Assembly: GCF_051622035.1 (NCBI RefSeq)
Contig: NC_135358.1
Coordinates: forward strand, 15,314,001-15,378,000
Reading direction: 5' to 3'
Source of the DNA: Arctopsyche grandis
Lineage: Eukaryota > Arthropoda > Insecta > Trichoptera > Hydropsychidae
Length of the DNA: 64,000 nucleotides
Made by a program: the position numbers and the translations under genes. Each line of letters opens with the position of its first letter. Position 1 is the stretch's first letter. This document shows positions 49,561 through 61,790 of this stretch, piece after piece. The notes under the pieces are model-generated. The model searched no databases and was not told the origin of the DNA. It saw only the letters and a program-made list of their open reading frames with translations.

Positions 49561-50509
49561 TTTACATGGATGTGTCTAGATTAGGAATAGATTTTATATT
49601 CGGAAACTGTTTAAAATTGTGTATTTAAATCTTACTATATCATCGAAGTATAATCAAATGTTATTTTGAAAGTATGGAGTAAATTTAAATCGCTGTTTGA
49701 TGATGAATCGTCTTATCAAAATTGTTTTAAGCAATTCTGTTTATATTATTCACGAAAATTTGTTTATTCCCATTTATATTTCAGTAGTTAGTTGTTACAT
49801 AGGTATTGGTATATACATAATATTGACGTTGGAAATGGGCCCACGCAAATTTTGAAACTTACACGATTCGAGCCTAATAAAAAAACCGATCCGTGGGCTG
49901 TTAAAGCAGGTATTAGTTGTTTGTGTATATAGTAAGAAATTTGTTTTGTTGAAATACCCAAGCTTTAGGTCCCAAAGTGCAATATCCTATAAATAGTTAA
50001 AAAGTTATTTACTTTTACTGAGGGCCCATATTTTCTAACAGATAGTGGGGCCCACATGCCATCGGGCATGTTCGCTTGTATGGCCAGTCCGCCACTGCAT
50101 ATAAATATCTAAATATAACATGTACATTGTGTGTACAGATGCATATGTATGTATGGAAATATTTATATTTGTAATAGAATAATATGAAAATCACAAAATC
50201 AGTTCAAGAATAACTTAAAATAAAAAACAGTTTGTAAAACATTATAGTGGAGTGCTTGAGATCTTAAAATTCCTACTAAAAGTTGATCACTAATTACATA
50301 CATATAGTATATGTATGTATGTACATATATAGTTAACGCTCTTATTGAACTGCAGGATCAACATAATAATGAATGGACACTTTTTTTGTATAAATTATAA
50401 TAAAACCATGAATTTTTGAAAAACTTTTAACTTTAAAACACATAGAGGTAAACGTGTTTTTTTTTAGATAATTGTGTAACACATGATAAAAAATCGTCGG
50501 TACACCAAA

Positions 50510-50745
50510 TCTTTACCGTCACGTCCCTTCGCAAACCTCATCTCTTCAAGTGATGTTTTATCCTTGTATTGACATAGATTTGACAACGGTCAATAGCGGT
50601 GATTCCCATATTTGAATAAATGTAGAAGAAATTTGTCGACATAATAAGATCATACGAATTAAAAATTACATGATAACACGCCTATCACAGCTGTAGTCAC
50701 CTAAGTGTGCCATGCCGTACTTTTCAGTGTGATCTTACTATATAG
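50510..50745 (+). repeat. Dispersed repeat family A, copy 3
   Basis: Matches 40385-40640 in the same orientation (TTTTATCCTTGTATTGACAT, GGTGATTCCCATATTTGAAT, GTGCCATGCCGTAC). Non-coding. Confidence 0.65.
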
Positions 50746-51866
50746 GTGGTAATCGTTTTTCAAACATTCCGAAAAAGTACTAGTGGCCTGCGAGCACAAA
50801 CTTGTACACTTTGTAAAATTTTGCAATTCGGATCAACAGAAGCCGCCATTCATACTATATATTTGTATTATTTACGATACCCACTGGTCGAAGTGACATG
50901 CGCAAAGCTCACACTATGCCGCGTCTCTTTCTACGATATACGATTCCAAGGGAGAGAGAAAGACGGAGTGTGCTGAAAGCGAGTATTTCGTACACACGCA
51001 CACACGCATGTAGGCACGCATTAGACAATTATTATATACGATGTGTTTATATAGTCCAATATCCGCTTTGAAAGCTATATTTCTTTGATCAAATCACTGA
51101 ATATTAGTTTAATTTAATGTTCAAAGTCAGGGTTTGCATTTTAACTGATCATCTCCTATAATTAATACTGACACAAATCGATCAAACCAATAATCTAAAT
51201 AAAACCCACAGTAGTTGTGCAAAAGAACGCCCATACATTTTAATTGATAGAAATGACCAATAAAAGTCATCGTTCATCTTTTATTTCATTTTTTTTTTGC
51301 ATTCACCTCTACAAATCGAACATAGTTTTTTTTTATCAGACACTTGCAACACACCAAGTCATTGACCAATTGCAACGTGTGGTGTATGACTTTCGATTTT
51401 TAACGTTTTTTTTTTTCATTTAACGTTTTGCGTTCGATTCGAACTCATCTCTACGTTTTAATGTCAAACCCGAGTAACGTCACGTAATATCAGGCCTAGA
51501 ACACAAATTACCTTTCTAGTAGTGTTGCATAATATTGAAATTAAAAAAATCATCAGACCAACCCTGAAATTGTAAACGCATCTTAAACGAAAAAAAAACA
51601 GTCAAAGGAAGTATTTTTAAATGGCTTCTTTACATGTTGTAACATAATATTTAAATGTTTTTAGAACACGCACTCGATAAAAAAATATAAATTTTGATCG
51701 ATTTACCGATAAACGGCATCGATTGCTCCATCAGATCCGATACGTCTGAAAAAAATGAGATGCGTTGTGCAACATCTAAAGCGGAGATGTTTAATTAGGC
51801 ACTGGCAAGTACTACTGTTGATGACATACGTGCATCATCATAGATAAAACGCAATGTTGCGGAATT

Positions 51867-52040
51867 ATGCAATTTGCGGCTTGGATGACCGCTCTGGAAA
51901 AGTTCCATCGTAATGAGTTGCAGAAGATGCGCGCTCGCATATTGATGCACCAGGTGCAGTTGCAAATGGTGAATTACACAACGTCACCATTTAAGCATGA
52001 AAGGAGTTTGAGTGTCATAAATAATCAGTGCGTTAAATAA
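51867..52040 (+). CDS. Candidate small ORF of 57 residues
   Basis: ATG to TAA in a more GC-balanced island. The residues (for example WMTALEKFHRNELQKMRARI) predict a charged amphipathic helix, then a polar tail. AATAAA overlaps the stop codon. An in-frame stop lies 36 bases upstream, and there is no clear acceptor. The family is not recognised. It could be a small peptide gene, a terminal exon or chance. Confidence 0.22.
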   Translation: MQFAAWMTALEKFHRNELQKMRARILMHQVQLQMVNYTTSPFKHERSLSVINNQCVK

Positions 52041-53281
52041 AATCGAGTTTTCCATTCGAATGGAGTTTGCTGTTTTCCTCTCGAGGTTGGCTTTTCACGT
52101 TCATCCCCCTGGCCGGTGGTTCAGAGAGCAATAGTAACGAGACACGACCGGTTGAGGGGTCGCGACCCACAGTGTGAGAGGCGATCGAGCGTTTCGAAAG
52201 TAGCTCTCGGTTGCTAAAGGTCTTAGGTCACACCGAAGCGCTCGGACCTTACACCAATTCGGTTTGCTCATTTATGACGACCTCGCCTCTAATAAAATGT
52301 GCAATTTAATTGCTAAATTTTCGAAGAAAAAATTTATAAAATAATAAGCTCATCGCTTGAGCCTTTTTTTGCATATTTTATTATTCAGTTAATGCTGCTA
52401 ATAAAACTCATTGAAATTTTTGAGAACACTTCAAATTGTCATCGAGCGAAAACGATTTATGATATAGCGATTATAAATGTGACGATTTATTAATAGAAAA
52501 GTATTTATAGTGCTACTTCTTTTTAAACGTTAATTTACGACGCATTAGAAAGTGAATTGTAGGATTCTAAATTAATATGAATTTAATCGATCGACCTGGA
52601 GATTTTTTTTTAATAATTAACCACTCCTAATAAGTTCCTCGGTTTCTTTTTATGCCAAAAACGAAAATCAAATACAAGCGAATCAGGATATGAACTTTCT
52701 TGTTCCTAATTGAATCAGATATAAATGAAGAAAAAATAATAATAATGAAATGTATATTTGAAAACAAAACTATTTGACATATGTATACATAGTTTGAATT
52801 AATTACTTACCCGAAAAGAAAAAAATACAAGTATATGTACATACATATGTACATATATACAATTTTATAACAACAATCATACATAAATATGTACATCAGA
52901 ATGAGCGAAATTAATTATTAAATATGGTATCAAATACCCTTCTGTATGAGATTTAACAATATTTCTACGTAATTGTTTAGTTGGTTCTGAAACATTTTAC
53001 TTCTTCAATAATAATTAAACATAATATGCAAATTCTTATATAATTAAAATATCTATCAAATTCCAACTTGATCCCAAAGGAAAATCATTTTCAGGGCAAT
53101 TTACAAAAGCAATAAATAATTGCATGAATAATTAAAGATATGAACTACATATGTATTATACTTTTTATATGATTTTACACAATTATGTGAATAATATATG
53201 TATGTATGTATACAATGTACATCTTTTGTAATATTCGTATACATATGTACATACATGAAATTTTATTACAATATTAGTTAG

Positions 53282-53849
53282 CCCTTTGAATGCTGACCAA
53301 GGCCCATGGGCCTGCAAAGCGCCGATAGGCGTTGTATATTGAGCATGTACAAAGTAAACAACAATACTACCTGCTAAAGCCTTTAAAGGTAGCATTGAAA
53401 AAAATTCATTGAACATGGGTCGTGTAATCCGTGTCTTTCATTTTTCAACGTTTATAAAGACTCGTTTAGACCGGAATTTCTGAATCTATAACCATAGCAG
53501 AATTACCCGATGGAAATCCATAACTGCTGAGTATTTGAGATTGTGGCTTGGCATTTTGATTATGAGCATTGCATTTTAAAAACAATGAAGAATTTGGAAC
53601 TACTTTTGGAAAAATAGATTCATTAATAGACTTATTTTGTTTATTTTATATTGTTGCAAGATATATAAGAGAATATAAACACACCTTTACAAAATTCTAA
53701 ATCCTCCGCGGTGGTTATCTAGGATTTGTTTTAGATTAGCTACAATTTTTATACATGCTTTCTATTGTATTTCTAAATAATTCTAGAAATGAAGGCGAAA
53801 TTTTCAGCGTGGCGGGTTTTCAATAGAAAATACGTCAGAACTCAAAGGG
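53282..53849. mobile_element. piggyBac-type MITE
   Basis: The ends CCCTTTGAATGCTGAC and, reversed, CCCTTTGAGTTCTGAC are inverted repeats. The right flank is TTAA and the left flank TTAG, consistent with the TTAA target of piggyBac elements with one mutated base. The 568-base interior has no transposase. Confidence 0.7.
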
Positions 53850-54097
53850 TTAAATAATAAATAGCACGTGTTCATATATCACCCGATGAATTTTTCTTGT
53901 TCAAGACAGATTGAGTTTTGAATTGAAAGCATTTTGTGTAATATGGAAATATAATACATATATATGTATGTATTGTCGAATGAAGACAATTTGAGAGCTT
54001 AACCAAAATTGAGTCTCGGTCATACAAACGCATATGGTTCTTCTTTGGCAGCGTTAGATAATTGAACGGCCTTTCCGTTATTCTTTTTTTTTATCAG

Positions 54098-54220
54098 GTT
54101 TGCCTCATTCGCGTGCAACACCATCATCGGTGAAGAGTGAAAGTGTGGAGGAGATCACCACTTGGAATGATGCCGCTTCGATTGTACACAATTCGACCTT
54201 CACATCCCGACCACTAATGT
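54098..54220 (+). CDS. Candidate 3'-terminal exon of an unrecognised gene
   Basis: A strong polypyrimidine acceptor (TTTTTTTTATCAG) is followed by about 40 open codons to TAA in one frame. The peptide is Ser/Thr/acid-rich (for example SSVKSESVEEITTWNDAAS). It enters with two leftover bases. Composition is coding-like, but length alone is not significant and no partner exon was found. Confidence 0.22.
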
Positions 54221-55155
54221 AATTTATGTGGCGAGCGTGTAAACAAGTTCGAAAAATGAGGACGCCATGAGCAACTGCCTTTTTGACGATTCTTTTCCCA
54301 CAAAATCATGGGAACTGATGTACTTCGGTGACTTACCATCCAAATTCAACCGAGTTGTTATTATGTGATAAATTGCCAATTTAATTCTAGATCTTTATTT
54401 GTAATCCCAAAAATTAAAATAGTGTACTGAAAGCAAATGACGCAAATATTCGTAAAAAGAAACAGAAAAAGTTTTGTGTCATACTGAGACATCTACCAGC
54501 AACTGTGCAAAGCTATAAATAAAATTATAAATTATTGTAGAATGGATTCAAACCTGTTTGTGATTCTATTTGAATATAACACATATCGAAGTTCTTAATA
54601 TCGTCTATTAAATTGTGGAATTTTCTTTAAAATTATATTTAACTATTTGTTTACAAATCAATAATTGTAAATTAATAAAACTATCAATCGCTGTTAATAA
54701 TTAAAACAATGAATTAAAACCGGGTCTTCACAAAATTAAAAAGAAAATTGGATGTTTGCTTCATAATTTTTTTTCAATATACACCGAAACTATTTTAATT
54801 ACATACATATAATTTGCTATTTCATACAAATGTTCTGAATCAAAAAATATGTAATGAAATAAATTATTTATGTATATATGTATGTATGTACATATATACA
54901 TATCAACCGGCGGATATGATTAATTGATCCCACGTATTACAAAATAGGTTAAAAAACAAATGTTGGTTACCACAATGCACCGATATATCGTTTGTAAAAG
55001 ATTAATTTATCATTTTAACCAGTCAACACAGTAAACGATAAATATTATCTGCGCCCACACTGCAACAAAAATTGTAGTGACCCATCTAGAGAAATTAGCG
55101 AAATGATCAATAGTTGGAAATGAATACATATCAAAATTTAAACAGGTAAAAATTC

Positions 55156-55356
55156 GGTTCAGTGATTATTGGTCACAAAGAGCTCGCCCAAAAGCCACTA
55201 AAATCTCTATAACGGAACATCTGGCTGCCGAAAAGTCCATCATACTAACGATAACTATCATACTAACGAGAACTCGAGTGCCAAATATTTCATATTCGCG
55301 ATTTTCACGGCAAAAATTGTCTTTTGGGCGATCGTAATGTGACTAATAATCCAATT
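55156..55356 (+). repeat. Foldback repeat family C, copy 3 (best-preserved arms)
   Basis: Left GGTTCAGTGATTATTGGTCA with TCGCCCAAAAG, and right CTTTTGGGCGATCG with GTGACTAATAATCC, form long imperfect arms. The core ATAACGGAACATCTGG and CTAACGAGAACTCGAGTGCC is shared with 17899-18085. ATCATACTAACGA occurs twice in tandem at the centre. Confidence 0.75.
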
Positions 55357-56116
55357 ACCAAAATTTCAATACAATGGAAATAAAATCGAGCGACCTTTTT
55401 AAATTCCAGTTTCATAATAATAATATTAAACAATCCAGTGACTGGCATTTCTGGAATGATGAATGAGTGATGTGGATGATGAAAAATAAAAACAATTTAT
55501 TATTATTTTGCCATATTAAGTATTTTCCCAAGCGAAATATAATTATGTATGTAAGTTTTTCAGCAAGTTTTGTATCGTTTCTGTTACAAAAGGATGAGAA
55601 ATTATAGAAATTGGCTCCGACTTTTATTTCTCTCTTATGACATGAAGGCAGATTTTTGTTTGTATAATTATAAATTTATATAAATCATGAATGTAATTGG
55701 AAAATTGCAAATCTCATAATTATCCATCTATAGATTGTTTATAAAACTAGTTTCATTCCCCATAATATATTGAACTTCTTTTATATTTAAGAAATTTGTG
55801 TAGTTATATATGTATTGAAAATATGAACTGATATGTAATCGTAATTATTAATTTTAATTGTACTTGACATTCAGTATATAGAAAATATATAAAAGCAAGT
55901 TGTAAATGCGAGTTTTTCGTAATTCTTTTTGGGGGTACTGCACAGTTTGAGGCACAAGCCGCCACTGCTTGCAAGGGAAATGAAAACACAATGAAATACA
56001 AAAATTGAATTGTATTGGTAAATTTTCTTCCAAAATATATATATTGCATAAATATTTAATCTATGTATCTACAATTAAAAATGAGTAACAAATCAAATGA
56101 CAAAATTTAAAAAAAA

Positions 56117-59100
56117 TTATCTAACTGGAGGCACAACTTTTGACTTATCACTAACCGTGTCGGAATTCATTCTAGGTAATACGTTTGGGTGGTTCAGCAC
56201 GTATATTGTTACGTGTTTAGTACTGCCAAATGTATTAGTTCTTGTACCGACGCACATATTGTATTGAGCTACATCTAAATTTTTATCACAGTCGACAGGA
56301 TGATATACGTGGACTAGGCCGGGATCCACCGTCCTGAAAATCGACACATTAGATTGCACAAACTTGTCGAACAAATGCACATCTTCGAGTCCCCAACCTT
56401 TGATGTCCGTGTTGAATCCACCTACTGACACAAAATCACTCTTATACACACTAGCTATACCGAAACCAAACTGTCGGAAGTATCCATAATCATCAGAGTT
56501 TTCACGATCAACACGATAAATTATTTCCGATCTCGTATAAATGCTATTGTCGAACACAAAATTGTTTGTTGTTATTGTATTGTATAGTCTGTCTCTGATT
56601 TTAATTCGATTATACTCGTCACTGTACACCACCGACGGATTATACTCACTGAACACAATGGGAAAATATGCCGTGTAATTTCTGATGGTGTTGAGTCTAA
56701 TTCGTTGAAGAGATTCGGCGTTGAAGACAATGTCTACATCAATGAAAAATAGTAAATCATCGTCTTTGCACATTTTAATTCCTTGCTCGAGCGAAAGTCC
56801 TCTCGAGAATTGAGAATCGTTAATTTTCACTAGCACAATCTCACTACGTGAATACTTGTCAATGAATCTGTTGATGAGATTCACTGTTTTGTTGAAATCA
56901 CCAGGATATTTATAATCATTGTATAATGTTATTGTGATAGAAGTTCGTTTGTCATTCATGATGCAAACTTCTTCATAGTTCTTCATAAATCTAACGAAAG
57001 TATCGTATCTGCCGGAGAGTGGTAAAATAAAGTTTATTTTTTTGGGCGCTACAGAATCGTCTTCATCTCGATTATATTTGAAAACATTCGGTAAAGTTTT
57101 CCCCAACTTCATTAAGCCTGTCTCAAATACGTCTCTTATAGGAACATTGAGTTTCTTAAAGTTAATAAACGGTATGCTATTGGCACTTCCGCCTTGATCC
57201 TCCATAGGATAAATGTGATCCATGTCATAATCTATTTTTTGAGTAGTTGTATCTTCTAGAGGTCTGGTGATGGGAGGCTCACCAAGTGGCACTTCTCTTA
57301 TTTCAACACCTAGAAAGTTATTTTAAATTAATTAATACTGTATCAAATAACATAATATTTTTCATAAATAAAAAATTACAATCAATTTAACCTGTAAAAC
57401 TTTGCTGAAGATAGGCATGCCGACGAACTGATACAGTCATCTTTCGGCCTCTATATTTCTTATAAACTAATAAAATATCTAAAATATAATCAGCACCATG
57501 TATGGGATCTAGTCGCTGGTAACCATATAAAATTTCTCTAAATTCAATAATACGCCCTCTCTGTTTCGAATAACCATTTATAGTTTCCATTAACTGAAAT
57601 TAATAATTCGCATTATGCATGAAAATTTAATAAAATAAATAGTTTTATATCTATGTATATACATTGTATATATACATTTTAAATAGTAACCTCTCTAATT
57701 ATGTCTTCTAGACTTTCAACAGTAGACATTTCCATTCGTCGTCTTGGATTGGCATTGTCAGATGAAAAAACTAATTTAGATAAAAAATTCCATGAAAGGA
57801 CATTCTTTACATTTGTTGGATGATACCGGTTGAGACTGGGAGCAACTCCTGAAATTGAAGACATGGAATTTTAAACTAAAAATAAAAACTATACTACATA
57901 CATACATAAAACAACATACTGTTGTCTACGTTACATCAATTTATTTTACTATTGAACAAAAAAAAAATTCATAAAATTGTTTTTGAATCGGAAATTTTCA
58001 GTAGAACTATGTTAATACATCATATTAAAGGTCAAGGATGAGAAGCTAGCTTCTCATCTTAAGCTAATATTGATGCCGTCATCAAGTATAGTTCTGCTTT
58101 AAGTCGTGAACTCAAAATTAATAGATGTGCAGTAATGAGTTATGGATGTGCACATTCGTTCTATTTTCACAGATATTCCATTTTATTTATATTGCTGCAG
58201 TGTTTAAGTTATGGCTGATTTGAGTATCACTTTTGATCCTCAACTCGTCTTTCACAACCACATCAAGCTAGTCACTGACGTTTCCTTTTGTTGAATCGGG
58301 TTTGTCTTAAGATACGCATGGTTATTCTGTAATCCTTTGATTTCCTGCTTGCTTGTCAACTCGCTTGTGAGCTACAGTATAATACTATTGTGTGGAATCC
58401 ACATGAAGCAAATCACTCTTTAATTATTGAGAAAGTGCAAAAAACATTTCTTCGTTTCCTATATAGGAAAGAGTATAGGTATTACCCATATATCTAACCC
58501 CCTCCTTTCGTTTCGGGCATCCTTTGGTATAATTCCTTAGAACTTAGAAGAAACTTCTTTTTCATTCGTTTTTTTTCCAGCTTCTACATGATAATGAATC
58601 AAGCCCGTCATACCTGGAACAGTTGGGGCTTTATATTATCATTAATTATGTGGGTGGCAGACATCATCATTTGATGGTTGTACTTCCTGCCTGCACTGTT
58701 ATTTATCGGATGGCTTTTATTTCAAAAGCTATCAGATTTCTAAATGAAATCGTTGCTGCCGTGCCCGAAGGTGAATTCTTTCACCTCAGTAAGCGTAGAT
58801 TATCAGAGATTATTTTAACCCACTTGTCTAGTTATCATTATTATCATAATTGATAGAATTGTGTATGAGTATATGAGTAGAATTGTAATTTACTCTTCTC
58901 CATTTAGGCATTGCGGGAATGTTTTTTAGGTACAACTGGTTACTTTTGGCTGGCTGTGGATGTAAGAAATTTCCAAACATTCTGTTTGTATTTGAAATTT
59001 TTATGGTGTATATTTTCTTATGTTTAAGAAAATCTAATTTTTTCTTTTCTTATGTTTTACTTTTGATTATTGTGGCGAATTAGGAATTACCTGTAATGCC

Positions 59101-60441
59101 ACTATGGTCCAAATTTTTAAATAACTAAATCTTTATCTTTATTATTCATTCTCTTTTTTAAAATACATATATAATATATAGTAGTAAGAAAGCGGTGTAA
59201 AAAAACCATTTTTGGTTTATCCATACACCGTCGGGTTATCGACATCGAGAATTTATATCACACACATGTGTGAACTTTGTTGTATATGTGCAATATACAA
59301 AGTACGCATCCAATACATAATACATAGTAATATATAACACACAGAATGATAGAAAAGTATGCTTTTAGAAGCTTAGACCTCTCAAAAAATGTGTTTTAAG
59401 TTTTATTTTTATGTTTTTGTTATTTATTTCGTATTTTAGTTTGATTGGAAGATTGTTTTACTAAATAAAGTGCATATAATAAATTTGAGTAATTGTTTTC
59501 CTTATGGATAGTTCAATTTTGGGATGACTAATTTGCAGTTAGAGACACTGCGTGTTATTTTTTGATGACTAGATGTATTTTTTGAATGACTTTATTGAAG
59601 AATATTTTTATTAATAATTAATTATTGGTATTTCACTTTCTCGTGCATTGGCCGAAGTTTACAAAAGGAGAATAATCCATTAGGATTATCTTCGAATTTA
59701 AATAAAATAAACAAATATTATGAAATGCAGCAAATATGTAGGATATCTGACATATAAATATACTTAAAAGTAGTTTTACCATGATTAAATATGTATGTGT
59801 ACTACATATATCATATTATTTCGGTGATCAATCCATATCAAATTAATAAAAAAAAATTAACAATACAGGTGCAATTGGTTTCCTATTAATCACAGATAAT
59901 TGAAAATATTTTAATGCATTTTCAAAATCATTGTGACTATTTTTTTATAATATAAAAACAATTGCCGTATTTTTAAAATCACTAATAAATGAATCTAATG
60001 AACAATATTACTATTATAATTAATAAGAAAGAATAACAAATCACCTAATATATGAGTGTCGCCTAAGAAGTCAGGATGACCACGAATGTTAGGATATAAC
60101 GGAACAGATATGGCAATATAATGAGAAGCTACGTTGATTATAGGAACATTTAATTCTTTGGATGCTGTCAAAATGTCACGGTGTAATGAAATGGCTACCT
60201 CTTTCAGGTCCTGTATCTTCAGATTCTAAAATTAAACCATTATAAAAATATTAGAATAAAAATTGATAAATAAGTAAAAAATAATGCAATGGATACTGAC
60301 CTTTAAATATGTATTTATTCTATGCATGTGCTTGTGATCTTTTACAGGATGCATTGTAATCGCTTGGTGCACTTCCTTTCTTTTCAAGTTCCCCGTAAAT
60401 GCCATGCTGCCGCTTGAGTTATGATATAGTATTGATTGCAT
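56117..60441 (-). CDS. CHSY1: Chondroitin sulfate synthase, CHSY1 type (5' partial)
   Basis: Minus-strand exons 60441-60301, 60225-60045, 57848-57691, 57593-57392 and 57309-56117 join in phase to 624 residues. The first in-window exon enters in phase 0 at the point equivalent to the end of the N-terminal galactosyltransferase-like (Fringe-type) domain, so that domain lies beyond 64000. Seen here are VHQAITMHPVKD, RGRIIEFREILYGYQRLDP, YILDILLVYKK, MTVSVRRHAYLQQSF, then the second GT domain with INFILPLSGRYDTFVRFM, the metal-binding DVD at 418-420 (LLFFIDVDIVF), and GWGLEDVHLF at 532-541, ending with the HPVDCDKNLDVAQY and GSTKH motifs. The enzyme alternately adds GlcA and GalNAc to build chondroitin in the Golgi. 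The C-terminus is typical in length. Confidence 0.93.
57849..60044 (-). other. Intron of the chondroitin synthase gene, with a LINE relic
   Basis: A 2.2-kb intron beginning GTGATT and ending TTTCAG. It holds the LINE relic at 58190-58960, and the remainder is AT-rich. Confidence 0.7.
58190..58960 (+). pseudogene. Decayed LINE reverse transcriptase C-terminus (antisense in intron)
   Basis: Plus-strand pieces in different frames read ITFDPQLVFHNHI, NTIVWNPHEANHSLIIEKVQ and KTFLRFLYRKEYRYYP, matching the region after the RT core of Jockey/CR1-type LINEs. There are multiple stops and frameshifts. Confidence 0.7.
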
Positions 60442-60629
60442 CTGTAAAAAAAATATTAGTATTTCTGATTATTGACATTCGTTGCGAATTATAATAAGAA
60501 AAGTTATATATAATACTAATTATATATAATTATATATTCACTTTATTAACATAAATTATCTTTTCCAAAATATAAAATTAAAAAATTAATAGAAATTTAA
60601 ATATTTACTAGACATACACATGTTTGTAA

Positions 60630-60715
60630 TATGTATGTATGTATGTATAGGGTTCTTATTTGATTAAAAAACCGTTAACATGCTCGTACGTATGTACATA
60701 TGTATGTATGTATGT
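60630..60715. repeat. TATG/TACA microsatellite
   Basis: Two close arrays of TATG units with palindromic TACATATGTA. Similar short arrays recur throughout the window (for example 8160-8200, 22355-22395, 38270-38288, 54870-54900). Confidence 0.75.
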
Positions 60716-61500
60716 CCATGATGCAAATATATTACTTATCCATAAGATCAAAGTACTTAATTTCATGTCTTTATGGTTGCATGGTTTTAGCTGTTGCGAC
60801 AATGGTGAATTAACATCATCCTGTTTATGCAAATTAGCAAGTGTGAATTGCTGCACTGCTGACGAGATGCACCTATTGCGTAGATATGTAGATTTTTTGG
60901 GGTCGCTAACGAGTCCGTCTGTCTCAGATTAAGAAACAAGCGGAAAAGATGATGATAACAATAAATCAAAAAGACAACGAAGGAAACCAGATTTGATTGG
61001 ACGTTTGACATAGTAACGCCTACATATCTGTTCACACAGATCATCGTCGTAAAATCTGACCACTTAAACTATTGTGCATTCCAATTAAATGTAACATGAT
61101 AATAATTTCAGTTCCAAATATATTTACTTAATAGCAGTTTGTAGTATATTGACCATTAATTTTTTTGCTGATTTATTATTAGACTCGCATTTTAATATTA
61201 TTTATTGAGTCATACGTGCTTAATTTTAAAATTAATTTAATTTATTCCACCTGCATCACAATTTTTTTTTTAAATCAGTACATATTTTAAATGTGTACAC
61301 GCATGTCTCGACAGCAATTTGCGAACCAGCAAAATTCATTGAAATATTGCAAAAACGAAAATAATTTGATATGCAAAAAAAGCATGACATATTGTTTTGT
61401 CTCATTTACATTTAAAATATTGAAAATTATCCCACGCCAAATCAATAAAGTAATATGTCATCATTCATAATGAATAAAGTTATGAATGAAGATATATGTA

Positions 61501-61790
61501 CAGGGCCGGCCCAAAGGTGCAGCAGACTAGGCACGTGCCTAGGGCGCAATAGACAAGGGGCACTGTGAGGCGCCCCCATTTTTCTTATTTTGATTATTAA
61601 ATTGAAAAAATAAAAAAAATAATTTGGTTTTCTTTGAACATATAAAACATTCTACATATATTCAACTTAAGTTTTCTACTCGAAGTAACAATACTGATTG
61701 TAAAATATTATAATTTACGAGGAACACAGGAAGTTGACTGTCAAATATCAACGATTCACAAATAAAACATCTAAAACAGCTAACTGTCCT
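61501..61790 (+). mobile_element. hAT-like element, family CAGGGCCGGCCC, copy 2 (one end)
   Basis: Begins CAGGGCCGGCCCAAAGG, continues with CTAGGCACGTGCCTAGGGCG, and shares the block CGAAGTAACAATACTGA with the reverse of 42224-42853. The opposite end was not found, so it is probably truncated. Confidence 0.6.

Larger units (their letters stand above)
48416..50097 (+). mobile_element. hAT element, family CAGTGGCGGACTGG, copy 2, with nested insertions
   Basis: The ends CAGTGGCGGACTGG and CCAGTCCGCCACTG are perfect inverted repeats. They are flanked by a perfect 8-bp duplication, CATATAAA at 48408-48415 and 50098-50105. Both ends match the 424-bp copy at 22405-22828. About 1.3 kb between them (48480-49790) is extra: a truncated LINE 3' end and a second G/C-run element. 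Confidence 0.88.
38965..53281. other. Gene desert, central part
   Basis: Holds repeat copies at 39950, 40385 and 50510, hAT elements (42224-42853, 48416-50097), a long-TIR MITE (48034-48394) and a transposon end near 46735. More GC-balanced unique islands without a convincing gene occur at 43140-43600, 47440-47640, 50760-51010 and 51700-52300. ATG at 45506 opens 12 codons (MARAVKVILGQP) to a donor GTAAGA, a weak candidate first exon. Confidence 0.45.
53850..56116. other. Spacer before the chondroitin synthase gene
   Basis: Contains the candidate exon at 54098, a foldback repeat copy (55156-55356) and AT-rich sequence with a TATG microsatellite near 54870-54900. No other gene seen. Confidence 0.5.

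Noticed and set aside
60630-60715. Regular TATG repeats considered as a CRISPR-like array
   Set aside because: Units are 4-base microsatellites with no spacers; eukaryotic simple repeats.
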